DNA of 64,000 bases. It comes from Erythrobacter sp. (lineage in GTDB: Bacteria; Pseudomonadota; Alphaproteobacteria; Sphingomonadales; Sphingomonadaceae). The stretch is from the NCBI GenBank assembly GCA_029937545.1, contig JAPYPR010000006.1:62001-126000 (forward strand), in the 5' to 3' direction. Position 1 is the first letter of the stretch. The number at the start of each line of letters is the position of its first letter. Shown here piece after piece: positions 53,985-63,179 of the stretch. The notes beneath the pieces are model-generated. The model did not search any database, was not told where the DNA came from, and worked only from the letters and a program-made list of their open reading frames with translations. The position numbers and the translations under genes were made by a program.

Positions 53985-54770
53985 TCAGCCCCGGAGCAAG
54001 GCACGCGTCGCAGCAGTGACATCGGCCTGTCGCATCAAGCTTTCACCGACGAGGAAGCTGCGAACACCGCTGCGCGCGAGGCGCTGACAATCGGCATTCG
54101 TCGCGATGCCGCTCTCACCGACTAGTAGGACGTCCTTAGGGGCTAGGCTTGCGAGCCGCTCGGTGGTCGCAAGATCGGTGGTAAAGGTCCGCAGATCGCG
54201 ATTGTTCACGCCGACGAGCCTCGACCGAAGCGCCACAGCGCGTTCCAGCTCGTTTTCGTCATGGATCTCGACCAGCACGTCCATCCCGCGCTCGACCGCG
54301 GCCGCCTCGATCTCGCGCATCACGCCGTCGTCCAGCGCGGCAACGATGATGAGTATCGCATCTGCGCCGAGCGCGCGGGCTTCGGCAACCTGCCAGGGGT
54401 CGACCATGAAGTCCTTGCGCAGGACCGGCAAATCGCAAGCCGCACGCGCCTCGACCATATAGTCTTCGTGGCCTTGGAAGTAAGGCGCATCGGTCAGGAC
54501 CGAGAGACAGGCCGCACCGCCACTGGCGTAGTCGCGAGCGTGCTGTGCAGGACGAAAATCCTCACGGATCAGACCTTTGGATGGCGAAGCTTTCTTGATT
54601 TCAGCAATCAGGCCGAAGCCATCCTGCTGCGCCGCCTCGAGCACCGAGCGGAACCCTCTTGGCACGGTCTGCTCTTTCGCATGTCCATCGAGCGAGTCGA
54701 GCGAACGCTGCTTTTTGCGCGTGGCGACCTCGCGGCGCTTGGTGTCGCAAATCTCGACTAGCTTGTTCAT
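53985..54770 (-). CDS. trpC: Indole-3-glycerol phosphate synthase
   Basis: TrpC closes the indole ring in tryptophan synthesis. The 261-residue TIM barrel has [46 protein letters not shown] and [12 protein letters not shown], with the catalytic Lys and Glu residues of the family. It is monofunctional, not fused to TrpF. It overlaps trpD by four bases and is the last gene of the trp run. Confidence 0.96.
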   Translation of the reverse strand: MNKLVEICDTKRREVATRKKQRSLDSLDGHAKEQTVPRGFRSVLEAAQQDGFGLIAEIKKASPSKGLIREDFRPAQHARDYASGGAACLSVLTDAPYFQGHEDYMVEARAACDLPVLRKDFMVDPWQVAEARALGADAILIIVAALDDGVMREIEAAAVERGMDVLVEIHDENELERAVALRSRLVGVNNRDLRTFTTDLATTERLASLAPKDVLLVGESGIATNADCQRLARSGVRSFLVGESLMRQADVTAATRALLRG

Positions 54771-55759
54771 TGCGCAATCGAAATCCAGTCGGCCAGCAGT
54801 TGCCTGGCAGCGCCGCTGTCGATCGCTTCGCCGGCCATTTCGGCACCCGCCGTCCAGCCCTCGGTCTTACCGGCGACAATCAGCGTGGCGGCAGCGTTGA
54901 ACAGCACGGCGTCGCGATAGGGCCCACGCGCGCCGAGCAAGAGCGCTTCCAGCGCCTTGGCGTTATGCGACGGGTCGCCGCCGCGGATGGCCTCGACCGG
55001 TGCATGGGGCAGGTTCGCCTCTACCGGGTTCACACGCCGCATTTCGAATTCATTGCCGCTGACGTCGGCCAACTCGTTGCCACCGGCGAGGCTGAGTTCG
55101 TCCAGCCCCTCGTCGCCCGATGCGATGAAGGTGCGCTCTGTGCCGAGCTTCGCCTTTGCTGCCGCGTAGATCGGCACATAGGCCGGGCGGGCGATCCCGA
55201 TGAGCTGGCGTTTCACGCCTGCCGGATTGGAAAGCGGCCCCATCAGATTGAATATCGTGCGAACGCCGAGCTGCTGGCGGATAGGCTGTATCCGGCCCAT
55301 CGCCGGATGGTGATTCGTGGCGAAGAGGAAGCAAATCCCCAGTTCGGCCAGTGACTTCTCGGCCGTTCTTCCCGCGGCTTCCATATCGAGTCCGAGCGCT
55401 TCGAGCGTGTCTGCAGCACCCGACTTGCTGCTCGCCGCCCGATTGCCGTGCTTGGCTACAGGAACACCGCAAGCCGCGACCAGCAGACTGACTGCGGTGG
55501 AAACATTGAGCGTGTGGTGCCCATCGCCGCCCGTGCCGCAACAATCGACCGTTCCTTCCGGCGCATCGATCGGGATCAGCCGCGCCCGCAGGGCCCGCGC
55601 CGCGCCCGCGATCTCATCGGATGTTTCGCTGCGGGTGGACATCTCTCGGAGGAACCGCGCGATTTCCTCGTCGCTCGTCTCGCCATCGAGAATCCAGCCG
55701 AAGACCTCCTCGGCCTCCTGCTCGCCCAGATGCTGCTCTGCTGCGGGAAGCGTCTTCAT
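54767..55759 (-). CDS. trpD: Anthranilate phosphoribosyltransferase
   Basis: TrpD transfers phosphoribose from PRPP to anthranilate. The 330-residue protein has the PRPP site [38 protein letters not shown] and [13 protein letters not shown] start it at the ATG at 55757-55759 (MKTLPAAEQ), which overlaps the trpG stop; the frame stays open further upstream inside trpG. Confidence 0.96.
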   Translation of the reverse strand: MKTLPAAEQHLGEQEAEEVFGWILDGETSDEEIARFLREMSTRSETSDEIAGAARALRARLIPIDAPEGTVDCCGTGGDGHHTLNVSTAVSLLVAACGVPVAKHGNRAASSKSGAADTLEALGLDMEAAGRTAEKSLAELGICFLFATNHHPAMGRIQPIRQQLGVRTIFNLMGPLSNPAGVKRQLIGIARPAYVPIYAAAKAKLGTERTFIASGDEGLDELSLAGGNELADVSGNEFEMRRVNPVEANLPHAPVEAIRGGDPSHNAKALEALLLGARGPYRDAVLFNAAATLIVAGKTEGWTAGAEMAGEAIDSGAARQLLADWISIAQ

Positions 55760-56370
55760 GCCGGCACCTTTGCGTCGATCCCGCACAGCGAGAGGAAATT
55801 CGCGAGCAACGCATGGCCATGCTCGGTGGCGATGCTCTCGGGGTGAAATTGCACTCCGTGGATCGGCAAGTTGCAATGACGGAAACCCATGACGCTGCTG
55901 CCGTCGAGACCCGGTGTCGCGCTTGTGGCATTGACGGCGAGGCACTCGGGAATGTCCTCCACGATCAGGGAGTGATAGCGGGTGGCAGTGAAGGGTGACG
56001 GCAGTCCGGCAAAGACTCCGCTGGCGTCATGTTCCACTGGTGACGTCTTGCCATGCATCAACCCGCCGCGAACGACCTTACCGCCGAAATGCTGGCCGAT
56101 CGCCTGATGGCCGAGGCACACGCCGAGTAGCGGCTTGCCCGCATCCGCGCACGCCGTCACGAGGTCGAGACTGACACCGGCCTCGTTCGGTGTGCAGGGG
56201 CCGGGCGAGATCAGGAAACCCGCCGCGCCGCTGCTCATCGCCTGGCCCGCCGAAATGGCGTCATTGCGCACCACCTCCACCTCGGCGCCCATTTCCATCA
56301 GGTAATGGACGAGGTTGAAGGTGAAGCTGTCGTAATTGTCGATGACAAGGATGGAGCGGCTGTCGGTCAT
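55756..56370 (-). CDS. trpG: Anthranilate synthase component II (glutamine amidotransferase)
   Basis: TrpG supplies ammonia from glutamine to TrpE, and may also serve folate synthesis (PabA). The 204-residue class I amidotransferase has the nucleophile Cys85 in [12 protein letters not shown] and the His-Glu pair in [14 protein letters not shown]. The ATG at 56368-56370 follows a 61-base gap after pip. Two genes, a lipoprotein and pip, separate it from trpE. Confidence 0.95.
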   Translation of the reverse strand: MTDSRSILVIDNYDSFTFNLVHYLMEMGAEVEVVRNDAISAGQAMSSGAAGFLISPGPCTPNEAGVSLDLVTACADAGKPLLGVCLGHQAIGQHFGGKVVRGGLMHGKTSPVEHDASGVFAGLPSPFTATRYHSLIVEDIPECLAVNATSATPGLDGSSVMGFRHCNLPIHGVQFHPESIATEHGHALLANFLSLCGIDAKVPA

Positions 56371-56431
56371 TGCGGCTTGTCCAATGGCGGCACGGCTGCG
56401 GGCTTTCAAGCAAGTTAAGCTGCCCGAGACG

Positions 56432-57394
56432 TCACGCCTGCTTGCCGGCCAACTTGTCGGTTGCCCGCACAAGGCCATCGATGATGCCCGCTTCCGCTGC
56501 GGAGTGTCCGGCGTCATCGACGATCCACAAATCCGCTTCCGGCCAGGCTTTCTTGAGCGCCCAAGCGGATGTCGGAGGCGTGCAGATGTCATGGCGCCCT
56601 TGAACGATAATTCCGGGTATGCCCGCCAGTGCGCTGACATTGCTCAGCAATTGCGCTTCTTCCAGGAAGAAGTCCTCGAGGAAGAATTTCGCGCAAATCC
56701 GGGCGAAGGGGACCGCCTTGGCCGGATGGGCGAAGGTGTCCAGCAGGGCAGGGTCGGGCAGCAGCGTGGCGACATTGCCTTCCCACAGCGACCATTCGCG
56801 CGCGGCGGCGAGGCGTGTGTCCTCGTCATCGCTGGTAAGGCGCTTGTAATAAGCCTTTACCAGATCGCCGCGTTCGTCTTCCGGGATGAGGCCCGTAAAC
56901 TGGTCCCATTGCTCGGCCATTATTTCGCTGGCGCCATAGGTGTAGAGCCAGTCCTTCTCGGTCTGGCGTGCGAGGAAGACGCCGCGCAGCACCAGTTCGC
57001 TCGTGCGGTCGGGATGGGTTTCGGCATAAGCGAGGGCGAGCGTCGCGCCCCAGCTCCCGCCAAAAACCTGCCACTTGTCGTGCCCGCACATTTCGCGCAG
57101 GCGCTCGACATCGGCGACGATACGCCAGGTATCGTTGTCCTCGATTTCGGCGAAAGGCAGCGACTTGCCGCACCCGCGCTGGTCGAACAGCAGGACATTG
57201 TAGAGCTCGGGGTCCCACTGGCGCCGGTGATCGGGCGACATGCCGCCGCCCGGGCCACCATGCAGGAAGACCGCCGGTTTAGCGCCGGGCGTGCCGACCC
57301 GTTCGTAATAGAGCGAATGACCTTCTCCGACGTCCAGCATCCCGGTTTCGTAGGGTTCGATCTCCGGATAGAGGCCCCGGCGCTGATCGGTCAT
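56432..57394 (-). CDS. pip: Proline iminopeptidase
   Basis: Pip removes N-terminal proline from peptides. The 320-residue alpha/beta hydrolase has [14 protein letters not shown] (oxyanion region), the nucleophile elbow [28 protein letters not shown] and the His in [10 protein letters not shown], as in the S33 family. Its ATG overlaps the stop of the upstream lipoprotein gene. It lies inside the trp run, between trpE and trpG. Confidence 0.93.
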   Translation of the reverse strand: MTDQRRGLYPEIEPYETGMLDVGEGHSLYYERVGTPGAKPAVFLHGGPGGGMSPDHRRQWDPELYNVLLFDQRGCGKSLPFAEIEDNDTWRIVADVERLREMCGHDKWQVFGGSWGATLALAYAETHPDRTSELVLRGVFLARQTEKDWLYTYGASEIMAEQWDQFTGLIPEDERGDLVKAYYKRLTSDDEDTRLAAAREWSLWEGNVATLLPDPALLDTFAHPAKAVPFARICAKFFLEDFFLEEAQLLSNVSALAGIPGIIVQGRHDICTPPTSAWALKKAWPEADLWIVDDAGHSAAEAGIIDGLVRATDKLAGKQA

Positions 57395-58230
57395 TCGCTG
57401 TCCTTCCTTTCGACGACGACGATCGGGCCGATCGGCGCGCCGGTATCGAGCCGGTCGGTCGCCGGGTTCCACAATTGCGACACGTTCCCGTCGAGGAACA
57501 GGGCGTTGGGCGTATTCAGCTCATCGCGATAGAAGCGCGCGAGCTTGCCGAAGGAAATCGGCGCGTTCGAAATCACGAAATGGGCCCGCCCCCGCGCATC
57601 CACGCCCACTGCATTGCGAACCAGGCGCGAGGGACCGTCCTGCGTTATCTCGGGATGGAGCTTGCCGTCGATCACCAGCATCGGCCCGGACTGCGTCCCG
57701 AACTCCGGCCGCTCCGTCACATTGGCGAGGAAATCCTCGGTCGTGCGGACGTGCCATTCGCCCGCCGTGCCGTAGAACACGCCATTCGGCTTAAGGTGGA
57801 AATTGCCTTCGCCATCGGCGGTGTTGAGGGTCTTGAGCCGCTCCGAACCTTCCACGAAATAGCCAATCGGCTTGCCTTTGTCGTCATACATGCCGGCGTT
57901 CATCGCAAAGGCGACCCCGTTCTCGCCGCGCTGGCGGGAGAACGCTGTCAGACTGCGATAGGGCGCTTCGCCCGAAGGCCCGAGGTCCATGCTGATCCGA
58001 TGGCGGGCCGGGTTGGCGAGGCAGTGGGTGAGCGGCGTGTCCTCGAAGATGATCGAGCGACAGGCACTTTCGACCGAACTTGCCACGGTTGCCGTTTCGC
58101 TGGGCTCTGGCGAAGGCGATGGCGATTGTGCTTGTCCGTCGATCCGAGCACGAGCGACTGGTTCGCCGACAGGTTGCTGTTCGCAGGCAATGAGGCTGCT
58201 GAGAGCGAGAAGGGCAATCCCTACTCTCAC
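57391..58230 (-). CDS. DUF2233 (phosphodiester glycosidase family) lipoprotein
   Basis: A 279-residue protein starting at a GTG that overlaps the trpE stop, with a lipoprotein signal (MRVGIALLALSSLIAC, Cys16) and a Ser/Pro/Glu linker. The NAGPA/DUF2233 domain shows FAMNAGMYDDKGKPIGYFVEG, FHLKPNGVFYG, QSGPMLVIDGKLHPE and NALFLDGNVSQLW. Animal relatives remove GlcNAc from a phosphodiester; the bacterial substrate is unknown. Its place in the trp operon looks like an insertion together with pip. Confidence 0.85.
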   Translation of the reverse strand: MRVGIALLALSSLIACEQQPVGEPVARARIDGQAQSPSPSPEPSETATVASSVESACRSIIFEDTPLTHCLANPARHRISMDLGPSGEAPYRSLTAFSRQRGENGVAFAMNAGMYDDKGKPIGYFVEGSERLKTLNTADGEGNFHLKPNGVFYGTAGEWHVRTTEDFLANVTERPEFGTQSGPMLVIDGKLHPEITQDGPSRLVRNAVGVDARGRAHFVISNAPISFGKLARFYRDELNTPNALFLDGNVSQLWNPATDRLDTGAPIGPIVVVERKDSE

Positions 58231-59726
58231 TGGCCGTATCCCGCTTCGTTTGCGAGCCGCACTGCGTCTTTCGCTGCTGCGACCAGCGCGCCGGCCTTCG
58301 CTTCGCATTCGCGCTGTTCATAGACCGGGTCGCTATCTGCAACGATACCAGCCCCGGCCTGCACATGCATAATCCCATCCTTCACCACGGCCGTCCGCAG
58401 GACAATGCAGCTGTCGACCGATCCGTCCGGCGCGAAATAGCCGACACCGCCCGCGTAAGGGCCGCGCGTCGCCGGTTCCAGTTCGGCGATAATCTCGCAC
58501 GCGCGCACCTTGGGGGCACCGCTAACGGTGCCTGCCGGAAAACCGGCAAACAGCGCATCGAGCGCGTCCTTGTCGTCGGCGAGGCACCCGACGACGTTGC
58601 TGACGATATGCATGACGTGGCTGTACCGTTCGACCGTGAAACTCTCCGTGACCTCGACGCTGCCAGCGTCCGCCACGCGTCCTGCGTCGTTGCGCCCGAG
58701 ATCGAGCAACATCAAGTGCTCTGCGCGCTCCTTCGGGTCGGCCAGAAGCGATCTCTCGGCGAGCCGATCCGCCTCCTGCGTCACACCGCGCGGCCGAGTG
58801 CCGGCGATCGGGCGGATCGTCACTTCGCCTTCGCGCACCCGCACGAGGATTTCGGGGCTTGAGCCGACTACGGCGAAACCGGGTAGGTCGAGAAAATAGA
58901 GGAAGGGCGAGGGGTTGATGCGCCGGAGCGAACGATAGAGCGCCATCGGCGGCAATTCGAACGGCGACGTAAACCGCTGCGAGAGAACGACCTGAAAGAT
59001 ATCCCCGGCCGCGATGTAGTCTTTCGCGCGCAAGACCATTGCCTGGTAATCGTCTGCGTCGATAGTCGAAGTGAGCTGCGGGTCGACATGGTCGGGATAC
59101 CGATCGGCAGACTGCGACAGCGGAAGGGACAGCTTGCGCAGAGTTTCGTCGATCTGGTCTTGCGCCAAATCGAGCGATTTGTCCGGCCATACCGGCGAAA
59201 TACAGAACAGCGTATCGCTGAGCCGGTCGAAGACGAGGATTACTGTCGGGCGGACGAAGAGCATGTCCGGCAAATCTACTTCGCTCTCCGGCGCGCGCGG
59301 GAGCTTCTCGACAAGGCCGATAGTCTCATAGCCGAAATAGCCGACGAGGCAGGCGAGGGCGGGCGGGAGCGCGGCGGGCGTTGCGCACTGGCAGTCTTTT
59401 GCGAGCGTGCGCAGCGCATCCAGCGCGCCGCTCTCGCACGGGACAAAAGCGTCGCGGTCCCTTTGCCAGTCGCGATTGATCTCCGCCTTGTCGCCACGCG
59501 CGCGGAACACCAAGTCGGGCGCGACGCCGATCAGGCTATAGCGCCCGCGTGTTTCGCCACCCTCGACCGACTCGAGCACGAAATCGCCGCGCCCTTCTTC
59601 GAACAGCTTGAGCGCCGCGCTGACCGGAGTTTCCGTGTCAGCCACGATGGTGCGCCAGACCAGCGCGGGGCGACCCTCGCTCAGATCGGCGCGCGCCTGG
59701 TCGAGGCCTTCGAGACGGGTGGACAA
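58227..59726 (-). CDS. trpE: Anthranilate synthase component I
   Basis: TrpE makes anthranilate from chorismate. The 499-residue protein has the C-terminal chorismate-binding signatures IRPIAGTRPRGVTQEADRL, LMLLDLGRNDAGRVADAGSV, FPAGTVSGAPKVRACEII and YAGGVGYFAPDGSVDSCIVL. The N-terminal LESVEGGETRGRYSLIG is the tryptophan-feedback motif. There is no ATG; I use the TTG at 59724-59726 behind GAGG, eight bases after the ppiD stop. A TTG ten codons upstream is an alternative. No leader peptide or attenuator fits in the 7-base gap to ppiD. Confidence 0.93.
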   Translation of the reverse strand: MSTRLEGLDQARADLSEGRPALVWRTIVADTETPVSAALKLFEEGRGDFVLESVEGGETRGRYSLIGVAPDLVFRARGDKAEINRDWQRDRDAFVPCESGALDALRTLAKDCQCATPAALPPALACLVGYFGYETIGLVEKLPRAPESEVDLPDMLFVRPTVILVFDRLSDTLFCISPVWPDKSLDLAQDQIDETLRKLSLPLSQSADRYPDHVDPQLTSTIDADDYQAMVLRAKDYIAAGDIFQVVLSQRFTSPFELPPMALYRSLRRINPSPFLYFLDLPGFAVVGSSPEILVRVREGEVTIRPIAGTRPRGVTQEADRLAERSLLADPKERAEHLMLLDLGRNDAGRVADAGSVEVTESFTVERYSHVMHIVSNVVGCLADDKDALDALFAGFPAGTVSGAPKVRACEIIAELEPATRGPYAGGVGYFAPDGSVDSCIVLRTAVVKDGIMHVQAGAGIVADSDPVYEQRECEAKAGALVAAAKDAVRLANEAGYGQ

Positions 59727-59733
59727 GGGCGCC

Positions 59734-61668
59734 TCAGTTCGTGCCAAGGAGCTGGCGACGTACTGCTTCGATCGCATCCTCGTTGCGTTCTACACCGAGT
59801 TCCTCGCGCATCGCGAGCCGCAGCTGATCGGCATATTCCTCGCCGATCACCGGGCCGAGCTGGGACTTGGCCTGAGCGATCATCGGATCGTCTTCGGCAA
59901 TATCATCCATACTGATATCTTCCAGATCGACGATGAAGAACCCGATCTTCTGTGCAGCTTCCAGCTTCTTGGTCGTGCCTTCGGCCATGCTGAAGAGCAG
60001 GGCGAGCGGCGGCGGAATGCGGCGCTGGCGCTGGGCCGCCAGCTGTTCGCGGGTCAGATCGACGCGTTCGGGCCCGGGCAGGTTGGTTTCTTCCTCGGCT
60101 ACGGCAGCGGCGAGCGATGTGCCTCCGCGAACCCGCTTCGTCACCCGGTCGGCAGCGGCCTGGGCGCGCTTGAGACCTTCCGAAATGCGCCAGTTTGCCT
60201 CGACCCGATCCTTGATCTCGGCAAAGGGGGCCTTGGCCGACGCTGTGATCTGGGCCACTTCATAAACAAGATAGGTCTGGCCGCCTTCCAGAGGTGCGAT
60301 TTCAGGCTCTTCCTCTTCCATCTGGAAAATGGTTTGGAGCGCGGGTGTCAACACATCCGGAAGCGTTTCCTGCGTCTGGTAGATGCGGCCATTGGCAATC
60401 GCGGGTCGCGTAGTCGTGAGTTCGAGATCAAGCCCTTCTCCCACCTCGCGCAAGGTTGCACCATCGGCAAGCTGGTCGTCGATTTTATTGGCGAGGTCGG
60501 CGAGCCCCTGGACGCGTTTCTCTTCGCGCACGGCTGCGGCGACCTCGTCGCGAACTTGTGCGAGCGTCCGTGCCGACCGTGTTTCGACGTTATCGATCCG
60601 TGCGATGTGCCAGCCGAGCGGGCTGCGCGCCGGCTGCGTGATAGAGCCTTCACCAGCCGAGAAATACGCCGCGGCGACGGCTTCGGAGGCTTGCGAGGTT
60701 AGCGCCTCGCGATCGACCCCCGTCTGCGGCGTCGCGCGCAGCCCGGCTTCGCGCGCCACGGCATCAAAGCTAGCCCCGCCCGCGATGCGCTCCCGAAGGG
60801 AATTGGCCGCGGCCTGTGTCGGCACGATGAGCTGGGTGACATCGCGCGTTTCACTTGCTGCATATTGCTCGCGATCGGCTTCGTAACGTTCGGCAATTTC
60901 GGCCTCGGTCGGCTCGATACGGTCGCCTAGCGCGCTGCTGTCGAACGTCGCGAAACGCACGACGCGGCGTTCGGGGCGAATGAAGTCGGCGCTATTGGAT
61001 TCGTAATAGGCCCTGAGCATTGCGTCGGAGGGATCGCCGGTCGGAGCGAAGCTCGCGGACGGAAGCAGGGCGATCATGCCTTGTCGGCGCTCTTTCAGGA
61101 GTTGAGCGTATCGATAAGCAAGCTTGTCCGGCACGGTCGCACCGAAGGTCGCTGGAACGAAAAGCTGCTGCGAGAGCAGGCCGGTGCCGAAATCCTCACG
61201 TGCCTGCGCATCTGAGATGCGGGCCTGCGCCAGCGCCTGGCGATAGACGTCTTCGCTGAAATTGCCGTCGGCTCCGCGGAATGCGGGAAGCATACGGATT
61301 TCGCTGTTCACCAGATTGTCGCCCGCCCGAATCCCGTATTTCTCGGCGTAAGCTCGGATTGCGAAGCGATCGATCAGCGCATCGAGCGAGCGTTCGAGGC
61401 CGCCTTGGGCGAGGAAGCCTTCCATCGACAGCGTCGGGTTTTCCTGCCTAACGCGATCAAGGCCGTTATTAGCGCCTTGCACTAGGTCCGCTGTGCCGAT
61501 CTTCTCGCTGCCGACCACGGCCACCCGGTCGCCGCCTGCGACACCGCCGAAGGTGCCGGTGCTCGATACGTCCGCGCTGGCAAAGGCGAGCGCAATCAGG
61601 CCGAGAAAGGCGAGCGCGAAGGCCAGGCCGATCTTCGTCTTGAAGATATTGCGAAAGAAAGTGAGCAT
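59734..61668 (-). CDS. ppiD: PpiD-like periplasmic peptidyl-prolyl isomerase/chaperone
   Basis: PpiD is anchored in the inner membrane and helps folding of exported proteins. The 644-residue protein starts MLTFFRNIFKTKIGLAFALAFL, a membrane anchor, then a SurA-type N-terminal helical region (residues about 60-280). A parvulin-like domain (about 280-385) includes DVTQLIVPTQAAANSLRERI and SPLGWHIARIDN; the C-terminal half is helical. Parvulin catalytic residues are poorly conserved, as often in PpiD. It is the first gene of the ppiD-trpE run, 8 bases before trpE, with its promoter divergent from tpiA. Confidence 0.88.
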   Translation of the reverse strand: MLTFFRNIFKTKIGLAFALAFLGLIALAFASADVSSTGTFGGVAGGDRVAVVGSEKIGTADLVQGANNGLDRVRQENPTLSMEGFLAQGGLERSLDALIDRFAIRAYAEKYGIRAGDNLVNSEIRMLPAFRGADGNFSEDVYRQALAQARISDAQAREDFGTGLLSQQLFVPATFGATVPDKLAYRYAQLLKERRQGMIALLPSASFAPTGDPSDAMLRAYYESNSADFIRPERRVVRFATFDSSALGDRIEPTEAEIAERYEADREQYAASETRDVTQLIVPTQAAANSLRERIAGGASFDAVAREAGLRATPQTGVDREALTSQASEAVAAAYFSAGEGSITQPARSPLGWHIARIDNVETRSARTLAQVRDEVAAAVREEKRVQGLADLANKIDDQLADGATLREVGEGLDLELTTTRPAIANGRIYQTQETLPDVLTPALQTIFQMEEEEPEIAPLEGGQTYLVYEVAQITASAKAPFAEIKDRVEANWRISEGLKRAQAAADRVTKRVRGGTSLAAAVAEEETNLPGPERVDLTREQLAAQRQRRIPPPLALLFSMAEGTTKKLEAAQKIGFFIVDLEDISMDDIAEDDPMIAQAKSQLGPVIGEEYADQLRLAMREELGVERNEDAIEAVRRQLLGTN

Positions 61669-61736
61669 GTGCGCGGGCGGTCCCGAATAGGCGTGGTTCG
61701 ATGGCATCCGCAGTGAACGGACACCTTTTGCGGCAG

Positions 61737-61765
61737 CCTTTATCCCCCCTGCGACCTCGCCGCAA
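61737..61765 (-). promoter_or_regulatory. Candidate promoter of the ppiD-trp operon
   Basis: Minus strand TTGCGG (61760-61765), 17-base spacer, TAAAGG (61737-61742), about 70 bases ahead of the ppiD start. It would drive all of ppiD to trpC. Confidence 0.35.
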
Positions 61766-61781
61766 CAGGTTGCAAAGGGTT

Positions 61782-61810
61782 TTGACGCGCGAAGAAAGCT
61801 TGTCTAGCGG
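61782..61810 (+). promoter_or_regulatory. Candidate promoter of tpiA
   Basis: TTGACG (61782-61787), 17-base spacer, TAGCGG (61805-61810), about 60 bases ahead of tpiA. The -35 is close to consensus. Confidence 0.45.
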
Positions 61811-61870
61811 GGCGCAACACAACGCTCCTATAGCGAGCGGCCAATCATCTATTCTTCGCAGGAAATCGCA

Positions 61871-62632
61871 ATGGCCGAACGGCCCTATATCGTTGGAAAC
61901 TGGAAGATGTTCGGCACACGGGCGATGCTTTCCGAAGCACGCGCCATCGATCGTGCCGCACAACGCTACATGAAGGTGGAGGTCGCGGTCGCGCCTCCTT
62001 ACACCCTGATTCACGCCGTTCACCGCGAGGCGGAGCAGATCGGCGTCGGCGCGCAGGACTGCCATCCCGGGTCGGAGGGTCCGCATACGGGTGACATCAA
62101 TGCCGCAATGGTGGCCGATGCCGGAGCCAAGTTCGTTATCGTCGGGCACAGCGAACGGCGGCAGGACCATGGCGAGACGAACGAATTGATCAATGCGAAG
62201 ATCGATTCGGCGCTCGAAGCTGGCCTGCGCGTGATCCTGTGTTGCGGCGAATCCCTCGAGACTCGCGATGCGGGCGATGCCGAAGCTTTCGTCCTCGCCC
62301 AGATCAAGTCCGCGCTCGGTTCGTTCGAGGACCCTGCGGAGCGCCTGACCATCGCCTATGAGCCGATCTGGGCGATCGGCACCGGGCGCACGGCGACCTC
62401 TGCGGACATCGAAGCGATGCACACGGCGATCCGCGGACTGCTCGACGAAACTTACGGAGCCGAAGCATCGGCAAACGTTCGCATTCTCTACGGCGGTTCG
62501 GTCAAGCCCGAGAACGCGAAGGAAATCCTCTCGCTGCCCGAAGTGGGCGGGGCCCTCGTCGGCGGCGCGAGCCTAAGCGCCGAGAGCTTCCTCGGCATCG
62601 TCGTGGCAGCGTCGGAAACCGAGGACGCCTGA
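61871..62632 (+). CDS. tpiA: Triose-phosphate isomerase
   Basis: TpiA interconverts dihydroxyacetone phosphate and glyceraldehyde 3-phosphate. The 253-residue barrel has Lys12 in GNWKMFG, His93 in VGHSERR, the catalytic Glu164 in AYEPIWAIGTG, and the phosphate loop YGGSVKPENA and GGALVGGASL. It starts at ATG 61871 after AGGA and is followed by secG with its own promoter. Confidence 0.97.
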   Translation: MAERPYIVGNWKMFGTRAMLSEARAIDRAAQRYMKVEVAVAPPYTLIHAVHREAEQIGVGAQDCHPGSEGPHTGDINAAMVADAGAKFVIVGHSERRQDHGETNELINAKIDSALEAGLRVILCCGESLETRDAGDAEAFVLAQIKSALGSFEDPAERLTIAYEPIWAIGTGRTATSADIEAMHTAIRGLLDETYGAEASANVRILYGGSVKPENAKEILSLPEVGGALVGGASLSAESFLGIVVAASETEDA

Positions 62633-62654
62633 TCTCCGCGCCAGCAGGGCACCC

Positions 62655-62683
62655 TTGCCGTTTGCAGCCTCGCAGCCTAGATG
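62655..62683 (+). promoter_or_regulatory. Candidate promoter of secG
   Basis: TTGCCG (62655-62660), 17-base spacer, TAGATG (62678-62683), the clearest match to the window's recurring promoter pattern, about 36 bases ahead of the secG ATG. Confidence 0.45.
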
Positions 62684-62719
62684 CGGGCCGCATATTTTTA
62701 CCGAAGAGTACCCGAAGCC

Positions 62720-63076
62720 ATGTTCCTGTTCCTTACCGTCCTCCAGGCCATCGTTGCCGCCGTGCTCGTTGGCGTGATCCTGATGCAGCGCTCCGAAGGG
62801 GGTGGGCTCGGTATCGGTGGCAGCCCCTCCGGCATGCTCAGCGCGCGTGGTGCGGCAGATTTCCTGACCCGTTCGACCAAGTGGCTCGCCGTGCTCTTCG
62901 TGATCCTGTCTATCGTGCTGGCGGCGGTTGCCGTCGAAACGACCAGCGCTGACTCGCTTGATTCGACACTCGACCGAAATGTTACTCCTGCCGCACCGGC
63001 CGATCCGCTCGGCCCGGCAACGACCGGCGATGCTGCACCTGTCAGCGACGATCCGCTGGCCGGCTCGACCGAATAA
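62720..63076 (+). CDS. secG: Preprotein translocase subunit SecG
   Basis: SecG is the small accessory subunit of the SecYEG channel. The 118-residue protein has the two-helix pattern LTVLQAIVAAVLVGVILMQR, SEGGGLGIGGSPSG and STKWLAVLFVILSIVLAAVA. After that is a Pro/Ala/Asp-rich tail of about 45 residues, common in alphaproteobacteria. I start it at ATG 62720; an in-frame ATG 13 codons upstream overlaps the promoter. Confidence 0.93.
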   Translation: MFLFLTVLQAIVAAVLVGVILMQRSEGGGLGIGGSPSGMLSARGAADFLTRSTKWLAVLFVILSIVLAAVAVETTSADSLDSTLDRNVTPAAPADPLGPATTGDAAPVSDDPLAGSTE

Positions 63077-63100
63077 CTCAAACCAGATCGCGAAATTGTG

Positions 63101-63126
63101 GATTGCGCGGTGCGTGCCGCGCAATC
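63101..63126 (+). terminator. Hairpin after secG
   Basis: GATTGCGCGG (63101-63110) and CCGCGCAATC (63117-63126) form a perfect 10-base stem with a 6-base loop, 24 bases after the secG stop. There is no T-tract. Confidence 0.5.
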
Positions 63127-63140
63127 GCGCGGCTTTGCGC

Positions 63141-63169
63141 TTGCACCGACTCCGATCCTCAGCTTAAGG
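63141..63169 (+). promoter_or_regulatory. Candidate promoter of pyrG
   Basis: TTGCAC (63141-63146), 17-base spacer, TTAAGG (63164-63169), ending about 10 bases ahead of the pyrG ATG, so the leader would be very short. Confidence 0.3.
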
Positions 63170-63179
63170 CCCGACTCCC

